This document shows positions 52,940 to 62,835 of a DNA stretch of 64,000 bases, piece after piece. A program made the translations under genes and the position numbers. Source of the stretch: JACVRW01 sp963812915 (GTDB taxonomy: Bacteria; Actinomycetota; Thermoleophilia; Solirubrobacterales; Thermoleophilaceae); the NCBI GenBank assembly GCA_963812915.1, contig CAWEXB010000003.1, positions 471,416 to 535,415 of the forward strand. Reading direction: 5' to 3'. Below the pieces are notes generated by a model. That model had not been told where the DNA came from. It did no database searches and saw nothing but the letters and a program-made list of their open reading frames with translations. The first letter of the stretch is position 1; every line of letters starts with the position of its first letter.

Positions 52940-53470
52940 GTGCGTCTCTTCTTCGCACATCGGCCGTCGCCAGCGATGGTGGTCGCCTGCATCGCGCTGC
53001 TCGTCGCGCTCGGCGGTACCTCGTACGCGATCCAGGCTCTGCCCCAGAACAGCGTGGGCACCCAGCAGCTCAAGAACAACGCGGTCGCGTCGAAAAAGAT
53101 CCAGAACGGGGCGGTCAACTCAAACAAGGTCAAGAACGGCTCGCTGTTGCGCGCCGACTTCAAGGCCGGCCAACTGCCGGGCGCAACGGACGTGACGGTC
53201 GTAACGAGCGGACCGCCGGACGGTTTCGGTGTGCTGGACCCCGTCGCCACCTGTCCATCCCGCCGGGTGGCGATCGGCGGCGGGGGGGTGGTCGGGGGTG
53301 GTCCGGGGGACCCCCCGCCCGACACGACGTGGTACCTCTACTCCTCTCACCCGGTTCTCCCGGCGGGCGGAGGGCCGCCGACCGCGTGGACGGTGTCGGC
53401 AGCGGATACCGGCCCCCCCGCCGGCCCTGCCCAGCCCGCCATTGCGTACGTCGTCTGCGCGGCGCGCTGA
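52940..53470 (+). CDS. Surface protein with N-terminal anchor and short repeats
   Basis: The 176-aa protein has an N-terminal membrane segment (AMVVACIALLVALGGTSYA), then short beta-helix-like repeats (NSVGTQQLKNNAV, KKIQNGAVNSNKVKNGSLL, ADFKAGQLPG) and a Gly/Pro-rich C-terminal domain with two cysteines. I associate this arrangement with many Thermoleophilia surface proteins. AAGGAGGT lies just upstream of the GTG, one of the best ribosome sites in the window. It is probably exported and wall-associated; its role is unknown. Confidence 0.8.
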   Translation: MRLFFAHRPSPAMVVACIALLVALGGTSYAIQALPQNSVGTQQLKNNAVASKKIQNGAVNSNKVKNGSLLRADFKAGQLPGATDVTVVTSGPPDGFGVLDPVATCPSRRVAIGGGGVVGGGPGDPPPDTTWYLYSSHPVLPAGGGPPTAWTVSAADTGPPAGPAQPAIAYVVCAAR

Positions 53471-53659
53471 CCCTAGTCGCACCGGAGTGACGACATCGCA
53501 CGAGCGCGGCGGCCCGAGCGCCGCCGCGCTCGCCGGCGAGGGACAGAGGCGGTGGTGGCGGAAGGGCGCGACAGTGGGCCGCGGCTCCGGCAAGGTCACA
53601 CTCGCCCCGGGCGTCCGATGGATGGAACCCGTGCTGCCGGCCGAGGTCGCGCCCGGCAT

Positions 53660-53990
53660 CGTCAATCTCTGTTCGCGTTGCAGCGGGCGGCGACCGCGAG
53701 CGATCCGGTCCAGCGCGTCGCGGCCCTCTGGGAGGCGATCGAGTTTTACGTCGGCGACCGAAATCCGCCTCGGCGCTTCACGCGGAGCGAGATCAGCGCG
53801 ATCGTCGGCCGCGCGGTCGAGGGTCTCGGCGGCGACCACGCGCAGCGCGTCGAGGAGCTCTTAAGGGGTTCCTCAATCAGCCACCGATCATCGCTCGGCT
53901 AGAGCACGTGCTCGGTGATGACGGCGTGCCGGTCACCGCTGACGACCTGGCGCTTCTGCGCCGACTGCAAAGCGAGTGTCCGCGCTGGGC
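53660..53990 (+). pseudogene. Truncated helical-domain gene remnant
   Basis: One frame reads RAATASDPVQRVAALWEAIE, FYVGDRNPPRRFTRSEISAI, HAQRVEELL, then after a frame change GFLNQPPIIARLEHVLGDDG, VPVTADDLALLRRLQ, where similarity stops. It resembles the helical C-terminal region of a larger hypothetical protein, possibly HEPN-like. Both ends are missing and repeat copy 11 follows. Confidence 0.5.
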
Positions 53991-54007
53991 GACCGGGTCC
54001 CGCCCTC

Positions 54008-54035
54008 GGTGCTGCTCCTGTGGAGGAGCAGCACC
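54008..54035 (+). repeat. Dispersed repeat copy 11: perfect hairpin form
   Basis: GGTGCTGCTCCT and AGGAGCAGCACC pair perfectly around GTGG, and the right arm equals the repeat core. Outer arms GGCGACC/GGGTCGCC extend the pairing imperfectly. AACTCGTCGGGGACGGAGCG to 54068 resembles the right end of copy 10. It may also terminate transcription. Confidence 0.6.
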
Positions 54036-54316
54036 GATGGGTCGCCACCGAACTCGTCGGGGACGGAGCGGAGCGGGAACGGTGAGGTGGCCCTGCTCCC
54101 TGTCGCGGCGGGCGGAAGCGTCCTCGGGTGCTCGCATGCGCGCATGACGGAGGCAGGGGGGTCGTGGATGTTGGCCCGTAACTCGGTCATTTCATCCGTC
54201 CCGCCCGGGCCGGGTGGGTCCGTTTACGTTGCCGTGGCGGACTTGTTTCACGGCCGCGTTGAGCGGTAACTCGCGCGGCGCGACAGTCCCGGGTCGTGGC
54301 AGCGGACGGGCAGCTG

Positions 54317-55663
54317 ATGACCGAGTCGAACGGCGAGGCGGGGCAGGCTTCGCTGCTGTTGCTCGGGGTGGTGGCCGCGCTGCTCACCGGGTTGGTGGTG
54401 CTGTTTGCGTTCGGCCAGGCGTTGGGCGCGAAGGGCCGACACCAGCGGGCGGCCGATCTGGCGGCGATCTCGGCGGCGCAGGTGATGCGCGACAACTTCG
54501 CTCGGCTGTTCGAGCCGCCGCTGCTCCCGAACGGGCTGCCCAATCCGCGTCACCTATCCAACGCCGGCTATCTCGCGCTCGCCCGCGCGGCGGCGAGGCG
54601 CGGCGCCGTCCGCAACGGCTTGCGCGCCGGGGGCGTGGCGGTGCGTTTCCCGGGGGTGGGCTTCGCGCCGACCCGCGTAACCGTCCAGGTGCGGGGCGAG
54701 GCGCTGGTGCGCGCGCCGGGGGACGACCCGCCGCGACCGGTCGAGGTTGGGGCGCGGGCGACAGCCGAGCTGGCCCCGGACATCGGCGGGCTCGGCATGC
54801 CCGACCACGCAAGCGGCGGCGGCTACGACGGCCCGCTGGCATACAGGCAGGGCAAGCCGATGCGCCGTGACGTGGCGCTCGCGTTTGACCGAATGGCCGC
54901 CGCGGCTCGCCGTGAAGCGGGTCTCCACCTGATCGTCACCAGCGGCTACCGCTCCGACGCCGAGCAGGCCCGCCTGTTCGCCGCCCATCCCGACCCCAAA
55001 TGGGTTGCGCCGCCCGGCCAGAGCCTCCATCGCTTCGGCACCGAACTCGACCTGGGGCCACCGGCCGCTTACGCGTGGCTCGCCGCCAACGCCGACCGCT
55101 TCGGGTTCATCAAGAGGTATTCCTGGGAACCGTGGCACTTCGGCTATACGCGGAATACCGGCTCCGCGTCGGTCGGATTCGGCCGCCCCAGTGGCGCCGG
55201 GCCCGGCGGTGACGGGCGCAGCTCGATCCCGTCGTTCGTGCCCGAGGGCTTCCGGGAGGCGATCGCGCGCGCTGCGCAACGCTGGAACGTGGGCGCGGCG
55301 CTGCTGTCGGCCCAGATCTACGCGGAGTCGAACTTCAATCCGTTCGCCCGTTCGCCTGCCGGGGCCGAGGGCATCGCGCAGTTCATGCCCGGCACGGCCG
55401 ACGCCTACGGGCTGCGAAACCCGTTCGACGCCGACCAGGCGATTGACGCGCAGGCCCACCTGATGCGCGACTTGCTCGGCCGCTTCGGCTCGGTCCCGCT
55501 GGCGCTGGCGGCCTACAACGCCGGCTCGGGCGCGGTGGCCGGCTGCGGCTGCATCCCCGCCTACCCGGAGACGCAGGCGTACGTGGCCAGGATTCTCGGT
55601 CTCCTGCGCGGTGCGGGCGACCTGCCGGTCGCGCTGCTGTTCAAGGTCCGGTTGGTGGAGTGA
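54317..55663 (+). CDS. Tad-like anchor + VanY carboxypeptidase + SLT transglycosylase fusion
   Basis: The 448-aa protein has an N-terminal TadE/TadG-like segment (GQASLLLLGVVAALLTGLVV, then RHQRAADLAAISAAQVMR), a VanY DD-carboxypeptidase domain (TSGYRSDAEQARLF, SLHRFGTELDLG with His238 and Asp245, SWEPWHFGY with Glu271 and His274) and a C-terminal lytic transglycosylase domain (AQIYAESNFNPFARS with Glu337, EGIAQFMPGTADAYGL, LAAYNAGSGAV). All catalytic residues are present. It would cut both peptide and glycan parts of peptidoglycan at the cell surface, perhaps to open the wall for a secretion or pilus machine. ATG 54317 or GTG 54296 may be the start. Confidence 0.88.
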   Translation: MTESNGEAGQASLLLLGVVAALLTGLVVLFAFGQALGAKGRHQRAADLAAISAAQVMRDNFARLFEPPLLPNGLPNPRHLSNAGYLALARAAARRGAVRNGLRAGGVAVRFPGVGFAPTRVTVQVRGEALVRAPGDDPPRPVEVGARATAELAPDIGGLGMPDHASGGGYDGPLAYRQGKPMRRDVALAFDRMAAAARREAGLHLIVTSGYRSDAEQARLFAAHPDPKWVAPPGQSLHRFGTELDLGPPAAYAWLAANADRFGFIKRYSWEPWHFGYTRNTGSASVGFGRPSGAGPGGDGRSSIPSFVPEGFREAIARAAQRWNVGAALLSAQIYAESNFNPFARSPAGAEGIAQFMPGTADAYGLRNPFDADQAIDAQAHLMRDLLGRFGSVPLALAAYNAGSGAVAGCGCIPAYPETQAYVARILGLLRGAGDLPVALLFKVRLVE

Positions 55664-55712
55664 GGCGCACGAGCGCGGGACCCGCGCCGCGCCGCCCGAG
55701 TACGCTCCCGGC

Positions 55713-56172
55713 ATGACCGTCACGGCGAACGGAATCGAGGAGCTGAAGGGCTGGTCGGCCAGACCATCGGCCCGAGCGAGGCGCGAGGTGACCCAGGAGG
55801 TGATCGACCAGTTCGCCGACATCTCACGGGATCACCAGTGGATTCACGTGGACGTGGAGCGGGCGAAGACCGAGAGTCCCTTCGGCACCACGGTGGCGCA
55901 CGGGAACCTGACGCTGTCGATGATCGACGGCTTCCGTCGATCGCTGATGGAGTCGTCCGGCTTCACGATGGCCGTCAACTATGGCTGGAACAAGATCCGG
56001 TTCCCCGCGCCGGTTCCGAGCGGCAGCCGTATCCGCGCCAGTACCGAGGTGCTGTCCGTCGACGAAATCGGTGGTGGCTGGCACCAGCTCGTCCAGAGGT
56101 GGACCGTCGAGGTGGAGGGCTCCGAGAAGCCCGCCCTGCGTGGCCGAATCCGTCGGCCGACTGCTCGCGTAG
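55713..56172 (+). CDS. MaoC-type dehydratase, with indels
   Basis: A hot-dog-fold MaoC enzyme of about 152 aa has EVTQEVIDQFADISRDHQWI, HVDVERAKTESPFGTTVAHG (the hydratase Asp/His block), NLTLSMIDGFRRSLMESS and GWNKIRFPAPVPSGSRIRA. Two nearby indels at about 55753-55780 garble residues 14-23, and an extra C near 56135 shifts the end. Without it the protein ends CVAESVGRLLA before TAG 56170. Because of that shift the frame runs into the next gene. It probably hydrates an enoyl-CoA. Confidence 0.82.
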
Positions 56173-56210
56173 TAACCCTCAAATACAATTCGCCGGTTAA
56201 ACTGTCAGGT

Positions 56211-56888
56211 GTGAGCTCCGCGCCCGAGCAGATCGCCGACGGCCTCTGGCGCTGGACCGCCAGACACCCGGAGTGGCACCCCGGCGAGTTCGGGCGCGAG
56301 GTGGCCAGCTTCGCCGCAAGCGCGAACGGCGACCTCGTCCTCATCGATCCCCTATTGCCCTCCGAGCCACTCGCCGTGCTCGAACTGATCGACGAGCTGC
56401 TGCACAGGCGCCTGGCGATCCTAATTTCGGTCCCGTACCACGTTCGCAGCAGCGAGGAGCTCTGGCGCCGCTACCGCGACCACGCCAGACTGCAAGATCT
56501 GGGGACATGCGGCCTGCGCGAAGCGCCTCGGCGACCGGGCAGGCTTCCGCGAGATCGAGCTGGGCGTGCCCTGCCGACGGGCGTGTCCGCGCACGCGATC
56601 GGCCGTCCGCGACGTCATGAGACGCCGCTCTACATCCCGAGCCAGCGGGCGCTCGCTTTTGGCGACGCCGTGGCCGAGGTGGGGGGCGAGCTTCGAGTCT
56701 GGTCCAACGGCAAGGTCGACGACCGACGCGCCCGCTGGTACCGCGACCGCTTCAACCCGACGCTCGAGCCGCTGCTCGAGCTCGACTTCGACCGCGTCCT
56801 CGTCACGCACGGCCGGCCGGTGCTCGCCGACGGGCACGCCCAGCTGCGGGCGGCGCTGGCGGCGCGCCCCTGGTACCGCCCCGGCTGA
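56211..56888 (+). CDS. Metallo-beta-lactamase-like fold protein, with indels
   Basis: The protein of about 225 aa (DGLWRWTARHPEWHPGEFGR, DLVLIDPLLPSEP, AILISVPYHVRSSEELWRRY, ETPLYIPSQRALAFGDAVAE, FDRVLVTHGRPVLADG) resembles MBL-fold hydrolases but keeps only parts of the metal motif (YH in place of HxHxDH; GD and HG later). Between 56491 and 56572 the frame must change twice to read IWGHAACAKRLGDRAGFREI. GTG 56211 starts it, with TACAAT (56184-56189) as a possible -10 box. The function is unclear. Confidence 0.65.
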   Translation: MSSAPEQIADGLWRWTARHPEWHPGEFGREVASFAASANGDLVLIDPLLPSEPLAVLELIDELLHRRLAILISVPYHVRSSEELWRRYRDHARLQDLGTCGLREAPRRPGRLPRDRAGRALPTGVSAHAIGRPRRHETPLYIPSQRALAFGDAVAEVGGELRVWSNGKVDDRRARWYRDRFNPTLEPLLELDFDRVLVTHGRPVLADGHAQLRAALAARPWYRPG

Positions 56889-56991
56889 GGGCCAGGCGGC
56901 CGGCGGAAAGGCCACGCGGAGCCCGGCCGAGGCCTGCGCCGCCCGGGCCGGAGCTCGGGGCCAAGCCATCCCCGCCTATCCTCGATTGAGG

Positions 56992-58852
56992 ATGGCCACC
57001 GCTGCCACCGAGGACCGACTCAAGCAGCAACGCCGGGCCCTTCCCGACGCCCCGGGCGTGTACCTCTTCCGCGACGGCCGCCGAAGGGGCATCTACGTCG
57101 GCAAGGCCAAGTCGATCAAGAAGCGCGTGGCCTGCCACTTCTCGAACCCGGCACCCGTGGGTCCCGAGATGGTCGACCTCGCCGAGCATGGAGTTCATCG
57201 CCACGCAGACCGAGGCCGAGGCGCTCCTCGCCGAGCAGAACTTCATCAAGCAGTACCGCCCGCGTTCAACGTCCGGCTGCGGGACGACAAGTCCTACCCC
57301 TACATCGCCGTCTCGCCTCGACGAGGACTACCCGCGCGTCTACTTCACGCGCGAGCGCCACCGGCGGGGCCGCGCCTACTTCGGTCCCTTCTCCAGCGCC
57401 AAGCGGACGCGCGAGACGCTCGAGCTGCTCGGCAAGGTGTTCCAGTACCGGACGTGCGAGGGCGCCGAGCCCGGGCGCGCCTCGGGCAGCCCCTGCCTCG
57501 ACTACTTCATCGACCGCTGCCAGGCGCCGTGCGTCGGCTACATGTCCAAGGAGGAGTACCGCGCGAACATCGACGAGCATCGTCGTCTTCCTCTCCGGCC
57601 GCTACCGCCAGATCGAGCGGACCTCGAGCGGGGCATGCAGCAGGCGGCCGAGCGGCAGGAGTTCGAGCAGGCCGCGATCTCCGCAACCGCCTCAAGGCGG
57701 TGCGCTCGCTGCTCGAGCGCCAGCGGATCGCCAACGAGGGGGTCGGGACGCTCGACGCGATAGCGGTGGCCGTCGAGGAGACCGACGCGAACGCGCAGGT
57801 CTTCCAGGTGCGCGACGGGGTGCTCGCCGACCGCCAGAGCTTCTACCTCGCAAACGAGGCGGGGCGCGACGAGGCGGAGGTCGCCGAGGAGTTCGTGCTC
57901 CAGTACTACGCGAGCGCTCCGCGATCCCGCCGCAGGTCATCGTGTCGCGGGCGGTCGCGCGCGCCGAGGCGCTGGCCGAGGCGCTGGCCGAGCGGCGCGG
58001 CGCCTCCGTGGAGGTGCGCCATGCCGAGCGCGGCGACAAGCGGCGCATCCTCGAGCTCGCGCAGCGCAACGCGCAGCTGGCGCTCGACCAGGACCGGCTG
58101 CGCTCCGAGCGTCGCCGCTCGCAGCGCATCGAGGCGCTCGACGGCCTCCAGCGCGCGCTCGGGATGGCGGTGATCCCGATGCGGATCGAGTGCTTCGACA
58201 TCTCGAACCTGAGGGACGACGCACACCGTCGCGTCGATGGTGGTGTTCGAGGGCGGAGCGCCGAAGAAGTCCGACTACCGCCGCTTCGGCATCCGGGACG
58301 TGGCCCAGGACGACTTCGCGGCGATGCACGAGGTGCTGTCCCGGCGCATGGCCCAGTACGTGGCTCAGCGCGAGCGCACGCCCGCACGAGAGCGACTTCG
58401 ACGAGAGTTTCGCGGCCGTGCCCGCGCTGATCGTCATCGACGGCGGCAAGGGGCAGCTCTCGCCGGCCTGAAGGAGCTGGGGCCGTTCCGCGACCTCGGG
58501 GTGACGCGTGGTCAGCCTGGCCAAGCGGATCGAGGAGGTGTTCCTGCCCGGACGGTCCGACGCCCTGCGCCTCGGCCACGACGAGCCCGCGCTCCAGCTC
58601 CTGCAGCGCGTCCGCGACGAGGCCCACCGCTTCGCGGTGGAGTTCCACCGCGGTCGCCGCGACCGGGCGATGACGCGCTCGATGATCGACGACCTGCCCG
58701 GCGTGGGACCGGCGCGCAAGCGGCAGATCCTGAACCACTTCGGCTCGCCCGAGCGCTTCCTGGGCGCGAGCCGGGAGGAGCTCGAGGCGGTGCCGGGGCT
58801 GCCCGGGAAGGTCGCCCGCGAGATCAACGCCTACCTCAACAAGGTGCGCTGA
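56992..58852 (+). CDS. uvrC: UvrC excinuclease subunit, many indels
   Basis: UvrC makes both incisions in nucleotide excision repair. Across changing frames one can read PGVYLFRDGRRRGIYVGKAK (GIY-YIG nuclease), EFIATQTEAEALLAEQNFIK, FNVRLRDDKSYPYIAV, CLDYFIDRCQAPCVGY (cysteines), a UVR-like EFEQAA region, MRIECFDISNL, GGAPKKSDYRRFGIRDV, ALIVIDGGKGQL, EEVFLPGRSDALRL and a C-terminal helix-hairpin-helix (DDLPGVGPARKRQILNHFGS). The order and the total length of about 620 codons are normal for the family. About ten single-base frame changes occur, which looks like consensus error. The stop overlaps nothing; rapZ begins 3 bp later. Confidence 0.9.
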
Positions 58853-58854
58853 GC

Positions 58855-59741
58855 ATGAGCTACAAGGGGCCATCGACGACTTCGTGGTGATCACGGGCCT
58901 CTCGGGCGCGGGCAAGTCTCAGGCCATGGCCTGCTTCGAGGACGCCGGCTACTTCTGCGTCGACAACCTGCCGCCCGAGATGATCTGCTCGCTGGCCGAC
59001 CTGTTCGGGCACGAGGGGAGCAAGGTCGAGCACGCGGCCGTGGCCTCGGACGTGCGGGCGGCGAGTACTTCGACGGAGCTGTCAGGGTGCTCGACGACCT
59101 CGACGGCGCGGCGCGCCCTGCCGGCTGCTCTACCTCGAGGCGACCCTGCCGGTGCTGATCAACCGCTACAAGGAGACCCGCCGCCGCCACCCGGTGGCCG
59201 CCAGCGGTCGGTGGAGGCGGCATCGTGATGAGCGCGGGCGGCTCGAGCCGCTGAGGGAGCGCGCCGACGTGTCGATCGACACCACGGACCTGTCGGCCTC
59301 CGACCTGCGCAGGGTCGTGGCGGACAAGATGCTCCCGCACGGCAAGGTCGGGAGGCTCGCCGTGACCCTCGTGACGTTCGGCTTCAAGCACGGCACGCCG
59401 CGCGACACCGATCTGACCTTCGACGTGCGCTTCCTGCCGAACCCGTACTAGGAGTCCGAGCTGCGCGAGCTGACCGGCCTGGACCGGGCGGTGATCGACT
59501 ATGTGGTTAGCTCCGACGGGATAGGGCGAGTTCTACGAGCGGCTCATACCCCTGCTCGACTACCTGCTCCCGGCCTACGTGCGGGAGGGCAAGTCGCACC
59601 TGACGGTCGGCATCGGCTGCACGGGCGGCCGCCACCGCTCGGTGGTCATCGCCGAGCGCCTGGCGGGCCTCTACCAAGGCGCGCCGACTTCCGGTCGACG
59701 TCGTGCACCGCGACATCGACAAACCGCCGCTGCGTCCCTGA
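58855..59741 (+). CDS. rapZ: RapZ-like nucleotide-binding protein, several indels
   Basis: Frames give VVITGLSGAGKSQAMACFED (Walker A), GYFCVDNLPPEMI, LLYLEATLPVLINRYKETRR, HKMLPHGK-like VADKMLPHGKVG, VTLVTFGFKHGTPRDTDLTF, DVRFLPNPY and the C-terminal TVGIGCTGGRHRSVVIAERL. This is the RapZ/YvcJ family, a P-loop protein that in Gram-negatives guides small-RNA decay and in actinobacteria has an unclear role. It follows uvrC at 2 bp, the usual order. At least four indels break the frame. The usual next genes yvcK and whiA do not follow. Confidence 0.88.
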
Positions 59742-59844
59742 GCGGTTCCGGCCGCGGCGAGTGGCACTGCACTCCGCGTCGCTCGGATAGTGACGACGAG
59801 GCAAACGCCGCAGGAAGTGATCTGCCGGGCGGAGAAAGGAATGG

Positions 59845-60870
59845 ATGGCCCTGAAGGTGGGCATCAACGGCTTCGGCCGAATCGGCCGGAACGTGTTCCG
59901 GGCGGCGTACGCCCAGGGCGCCGACATCGACTGGGTCGGCGTCAACGACATCACGGACACGAAGACGCTCGCCCACCTCCTCAAGTACGACTCGATCCTG
60001 GGGCCGTTCCCGGGTGAGATCGAGCTCACGGAGAACAGCATAGTCGTCGACGGCGACGAGATCCCGGTGTTCGCCGAGCGCGACCCGGCGAATCTGCCAT
60101 GGGGCGACTCGGGCGCGGAGGTCGTGATCGAGTCGACGGGGCTCTTCACCGAGCGCGACAATGCCGCCAAGCACCTGGCGGCCGGTGCCAAGAAGGTGAT
60201 CATCTCGGCGCCGGCAAGGGGGCCGACGTGACGCTCGTGCCGGGCGTGAACGACGACGCCTACGACCCGCGAGCGCACGACGTCATCTCGAACGCGTCGT
60301 GCACCACGAACTGCCTGGCGCCGGTGGCGAAGGTGCTCCACGACGCCGTCGGGCATCGAGCGCGGGATCATGACCACGATCCACGCGTACACGGGGGACC
60401 AGCGCCTCCACGACGCCCCCCACAAGGACCTGCGCCGCGCGCGCGCCGCGGCTATCAACCTCGTGCCGACCTCGACTGGCGCGGCCAAGGCGATCGGCCT
60501 GGTGATCCCCGAGCTCGACGGGCAGCTGAACGGCATCGCCGTGCGCGCGCCCGTCATCACGGGCTCCGTGGTCGACCTCGTCTGCGAGGCTGACCCGGCC
60601 GACGGCAAGGAGGAGATCAACGGGGCGTTCGCGAGCAGGCGGACACCGGGCCGCTCGAGGGCATCCTCAAGTACACCGAGGAGCCGATCGTGTCGACCGA
60701 CATCGTCACGTCGCCCTACTCGTCGGTGTTCGACTGCGCCGCTGACGATGGTGATCGACGAGCGCCTGGTGAAGGTCGTGGCCTGGTACGACAACGAGTG
60801 GGGCTACTCGAACCGGCTGGTGGACCTGGCCGAGCGAGTGCTGCGCCGGGGCGCCGGTTGGCGGAGCCGC
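59845..60870 (+). CDS. gap: Glyceraldehyde-3-phosphate dehydrogenase, several indels
   Basis: The enzyme of about 340 aa makes 1,3-bisphosphoglycerate from glyceraldehyde-3-phosphate. VGINGFGRIGRNVFRAAYAQ is the NAD-binding start, SNASCTTNCLAPVAKVL holds the catalytic cysteine, and THAYTGDQ-like IHAYTGDQRLHDAPHKDLRR, PTSTGAAKAIGLVIPELDG and WYDNEWGYSNRLVDLAERVL follow. AAAGGA lies before ATG 59845. The frame breaks near 60220, 60350, 60640 and 60740. No stop codon appears between gap and pgk, probably another indel, so the end is approximate. Confidence 0.9.
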
Positions 60871-60884
60871 GGACACGCGCTCGG

Positions 60885-62066
60885 GCAAGCGGACGGTCCG
60901 CGAGCTGGAACCGCCGAGGGCGACCGGGTGCTAGTGCGGGTCGACTTCAACGTGCCGCTGGACGGCGGCCGGGTGGCGGACGACGCCGCATCCGCGCCGC
61001 GCTGCCGACGATCGAGCAGCTCTCGGGAAGGGGGGCGAGGCTCGTGCTGTGCTCTCACCTCGGGCGCCCGAAGGGCCGCGACCCCGGGACCTCGCTGCAA
61101 CCCGTATCGAGCGGCTGCGCGAGCTGATCGGGCAGCCCGTGCACCAGGCGCCCGAGGTGATCGGGCCGGAGGCGCGCCGCGGGGTCGCGCGGCTCGAGCC
61201 GGGCGAGGTGCTGGTGCTCGAGAACACGCGCTGGGAGCCGGGCGAGACGGAGAACGACCCGGAGCTCGCGCGGGAGCTCGCGGCGCCCGTCGACCTGTAC
61301 GTCGACGACGCCTTCGGCGCCGCGCACCGAGCCCACGCGTCCACGGTCGGGCGTTGCGGAGCTGCTGCCCCCGGCGGGCGGGGCTCCTGCTGGAGCGCGA
61401 GGTGACGACGCTGCGGGCGATCGTCGAGGAGCCCGAGCGGCCGTTCGTGGTGGTGCTCGGCGGGGCCAAGGTCACGGACAAGATCGCGCTGATCGACCGG
61501 TTCCTCGAGATGGCTGACACGCTGCTGATCGGCGGCGCGATGTGCTTCACGTTCTTCCGCGCCCAGGGGCGGCCCACCGGCGAGTCGCTGGTGGAGGAGG
61601 AGGGGGTGGCGCTGGCCGAGCGGGCGCTCGCAAGGCAAGGACGTCCGACTGCCAGCTGCGGCTGCCGCTCGACCTCGTGCTGGGCGACTGCTTCGACGCG
61701 GACGCGGAGCGCCGTGCCCTGGACGGGACGGGCGTGCCCGACGGCTGGATGGGCCTCGACATCGGCCCGAGGACCGCGCAGCATACGCGCAGGAGATCGG
61801 GCAGGCGGGCACGGTGTTCTGGAACGGCCCGATGGGGGCCTTCGAGCTCGAGCCCTTCGCCGAGGGCACGCGCGCGATGGCCGAGGCCGTGGCGGCCGCG
61901 CCCGGCACGACGGTCGTCGGCGGCGGCGACTCGGGCGCGGCGCTGGCGCGCTTCGGGCTCGCCGACGCGTGACCATCTGTCGACGGGCGGGGGGGCCTCC
62001 CTCGAGCTGCTGGAGGGCAGGCCGCTGCCCGGCGTCGAGGTGCTGGACGAGAGTGGTCACCCCTGA
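60885..62066 (+). CDS. pgk: Phosphoglycerate kinase, several indels
   Basis: Recognisable blocks are RVLVRVDFNVPLDGGRVADD, LVLCSHLGRPKGRDPGTSLQ, VLVLENTRWEPGETENDPEL, LYVDDAFGAAHRAHAST, FVVVLGGAKVTDKIALID, LLIGGAMCFTFFRAQG, VFWNGPMGAFELEPFAEG and TVVGGGDSGAAL, then STGGGASLELLEG. These cover the full two-domain enzyme that makes ATP from 1,3-bisphosphoglycerate. The start codon is obscured by an indel near 60885. It ends with TGA 62064, overlapping the tpiA start. At least five frame changes occur. Confidence 0.9.
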
Positions 62067-62835
62067 GCCGACCAACGCCGCCCATACATCGCCGGCAACT
62101 GGAAGATGCAAGGACGGCCGAGGAGTCTGCGGGCTACTGGGCAAGCTGGCGGGGCTCGTGCGACGCGGGCGGCCGACCCGGTCGACGTCGGTGATGTGCG
62201 TGCCCTTCACCTCGCTCGAGGCGTCGCGTCGAGAAGCTGCGCGGCAGCGGCGTCGCCGTCCACGCGCAGAACATGCACCAGAGCCAGCAGGCGCGTACAC
62301 CGGGGAGGTCTCGGCGGCAATGCTCACAGAGCTCGGCGTCGACGGCGTCGTGCTCGGGCCACTCGGAGCGCCGCCAGCTCATCTGCGAGACCGACCGGGC
62401 GCTTCAGGAGAAGGTGCCCGCGGCGCTGGAGGCCGGGCTGCGGCCGATCCTCTGCGTGGGCGAGACGGAGGAGGAGCGCGAGCGCGGAGAGACCGAGCGC
62501 AAGCCTGCGCCATCAGGTGCAGGAGGGGCTCGAGAAGGTCCCCGCCGCGCGCCTCGCGGAGGTGGTGGTCGCCTACGAGCCGATCTGGGCGATCGGCACG
62601 GGGCGGATGGCGACTCCTGAGCGAGGCCCAGGAGGCGATCGCCTTCGTCCGCGCGCTCGTCGGCGATCGCTCGCGAGAGGCCGCGCAGCGCGTCCGGGTG
62701 CTGTACGGCGGCAGCGTGAAACCGGACAACGCGGCCGAGATCCTGGCGCAGCCCGACGTGGACGGCGCGCTGGTAGGCGGCGCGAGCCTGGACCCCGAGG
62801 GTTTCGCACAGATCGTGGCCGCGGCGGCACGGTGA
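62053..62835 (+). CDS. tpiA: Triosephosphate isomerase, several indels
   Basis: Blocks in order are YIAGNWKM (catalytic Asn/Lys), CVPFTSLEAS, VAVHAQNMHQS, GEVSAAMLTELGVDGVVLG, GHSERRQL (catalytic His), EAGLRPILCVGETEEERERG, VVVAYEPIWAIGTGRMATPE (catalytic Glu) and VRVLYGGSVKPDNAAEILAQ. It interconverts the two triose phosphates. GTG 62053 overlaps the pgk stop by 14 bases and its own stop overlaps gpmI as GTGA, so the operon is tightly coupled. Several indels break the frame. Confidence 0.9.
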   Translation: MVTPEPTNAAHTSPATGRCKDGRGVCGLLGKLAGLVRRGRPTRSTSVMCVPFTSLEASRREAARQRRRRPRAEHAPEPAGAYTGEVSAAMLTELGVDGVVLGPLGAPPAHLRDRPGASGEGARGAGGRAAADPLRGRDGGGARARRDRAQACAIRCRRGSRRSPPRASRRWWSPTSRSGRSARGGWRLLSEAQEAIAFVRALVGDRSREAAQRVRVLYGGSVKPDNAAEILAQPDVDGALVGGASLDPEGFAQIVAAAAR

